From Propionibacteriaceae bacterium (GTDB lineage Bacteria > Actinomycetota > Actinomycetes > Propionibacteriales > Propionibacteriaceae), in assembly GCA_009787035.1 (NCBI GenBank), contig WRGV01000111.1:1-6120 (forward strand): DNA of 6,120 nucleotides, in the 5' to 3' direction. The notes below the pieces were generated by a model, which did no database searches, was not told the origin of the DNA, and was given only the letters and a program-made list of their open reading frames with translations. Made by a program: the position numbers and the translations under genes. Positions 5,888-6,120 of the stretch are shown here, piece by piece. Position 1 is the first letter of the stretch. Each line of letters opens with the position of its first letter.

Positions 5888-5962
5888 GGGATATTGGGCC
5901 AGCCAGATGTGGTGAGACCTCGGGTTCGGCCTGGTTCGTGCTGCGGGTGGCTTGGGTGTCCT
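5888..5962 (+). ncRNA. 75-nt structured core, degenerate copy B2
   Basis: The most diverged copy, yet still exactly 75 nt. Its arms are GGGATATT and GGTGTCCT; all eight positions still pair if G-U is allowed in the plus-strand transcript, including a pair where both bases changed (7/69). The second stem is weakened and pairs best in a shifted register (GGGCCA with TGGCTT, 5948-5953). T40C breaks one inner pair. Confidence 0.5.
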
Positions 5963-5993
5963 GTTTGGGGTGAGGCTTGTCCGGCGTGGGCTG

Positions 5994-6120
5994 ACGCAAT
6001 GGGACAACGGGCCAGCCAGATGCGGTGAAACCTCGGGTTTGGCCTGGTTTGCGCTGCTGGCCCCTCGGTTGTCCCGTTTGGTGGCGACGCTGGCCACGCC
6101 GGAGTGACAGATGCGGGTCC
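5994..6120 (+). repeat. Long direct repeat, second copy (partner 5719-5845)
   Basis: Second copy of the 127-nt near-identical block, cut by the window edge. The leader in front of it (5969-5993) resembles the one ahead of B2 more than the one ahead of B1. Confidence 0.95.
6001..6075 (+). ncRNA. 75-nt structured core, copy B3
   Basis: Identical to B1 except C at position 23. That position can pair with G35 in the inner hairpin as C-G here and U-G in B1. Confidence 0.6.

Larger units (their letters stand above)
5701..6120 (+). repeat. Repeat array B: three units with the same 75-nt core, continuing past the window
   Basis: Downstream of the DUF559-type gene there is no supported gene. Cores start at 5726, 5888 and 6001 (spacings 162 and 113). 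A leader with GCTTGTCCGG(T/C)GTG lies 25 nt before cores B2 and B3 (5863 and 5976). The tail after core B1 repeats after B3 up to the last base, so the array probably continues. The full 162-nt unit is close in length to the 159-nt unit of array A, and its core differs from the A core at about 16 of 75 positions with no gaps. Confidence 0.9.

Noticed and set aside
5695..6120. Insertion sequence or MITE ends around the DUF559-type gene
   Set aside because: The inverted arms belong to each 75-nt core and repeat in tandem; no transposase, target-site duplication or single pair of terminal repeats brackets the gene.

Overview
The window is very GC-rich, with genes packed on both strands. Its gene families point to a high-GC Gram-positive (Actinomycetota): a fused biotin carboxylase/biotin-carrier alpha subunit of the AccA3 type, a SanA-like membrane protein, an ACT_7-type protein, and an AbiEi/DUF559 protein of a kind common in that phylum. 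The propionibacterial or microbacterial side of the phylum is plausible, but the sequence does not settle it.

Left part (1-3840): a Pro/Ala/Thr-rich low-complexity protein is read leftwards from 692 and runs off the window. It is divergent from the acyl-CoA carboxylase alpha subunit (895-2658), and the 202-bp spacer between them holds a nested stem-loop. After a short hairpin-rich gap comes a SanA/DUF218 membrane-anchored protein (2804-3466), probably made from a leaderless mRNA. Its 3' end overlaps by 29 bp the end of a convergent ACT-domain gene (3839-3438, minus strand). These are ordinary chromosomal genes and show no obvious shared pathway.

Right part (3840-6120): one gene, for an AbiEi-like winged-helix protein fused to a DUF559 (Vsr-like nuclease fold) domain (4840-5694), sits between two repeat arrays. 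Array A (about 3893-4780) has five units spaced 159, 195, 159 and 192 nt apart. Array B (about 5701 to beyond the window end) has three units spaced 162 and 113 nt apart. The arrays look different at first sight, but each unit of either contains the same 75-nt core, with no length change in any of the eight copies. The core starts with GGGACAAC, ends with GTTGTCCC, and can fold into a long bulged stem carrying an inner hairpin.

Differences between copies fall mostly in predicted loops, or change paired positions so that pairing survives as G-U in the plus-strand transcript. This suggests a conserved plus-strand RNA rather than a simple DNA satellite. The combination of a structured repeat array, a putative regulator-nuclease fusion and a diverged second array is the most interesting part of the window. 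Its function is unknown. A layout analogous to type III toxin-antitoxin loci (repeat RNA ahead of a nuclease gene) is one speculative reading; a REP/BIME-like repeat family that happens to flank the gene is the conservative one.
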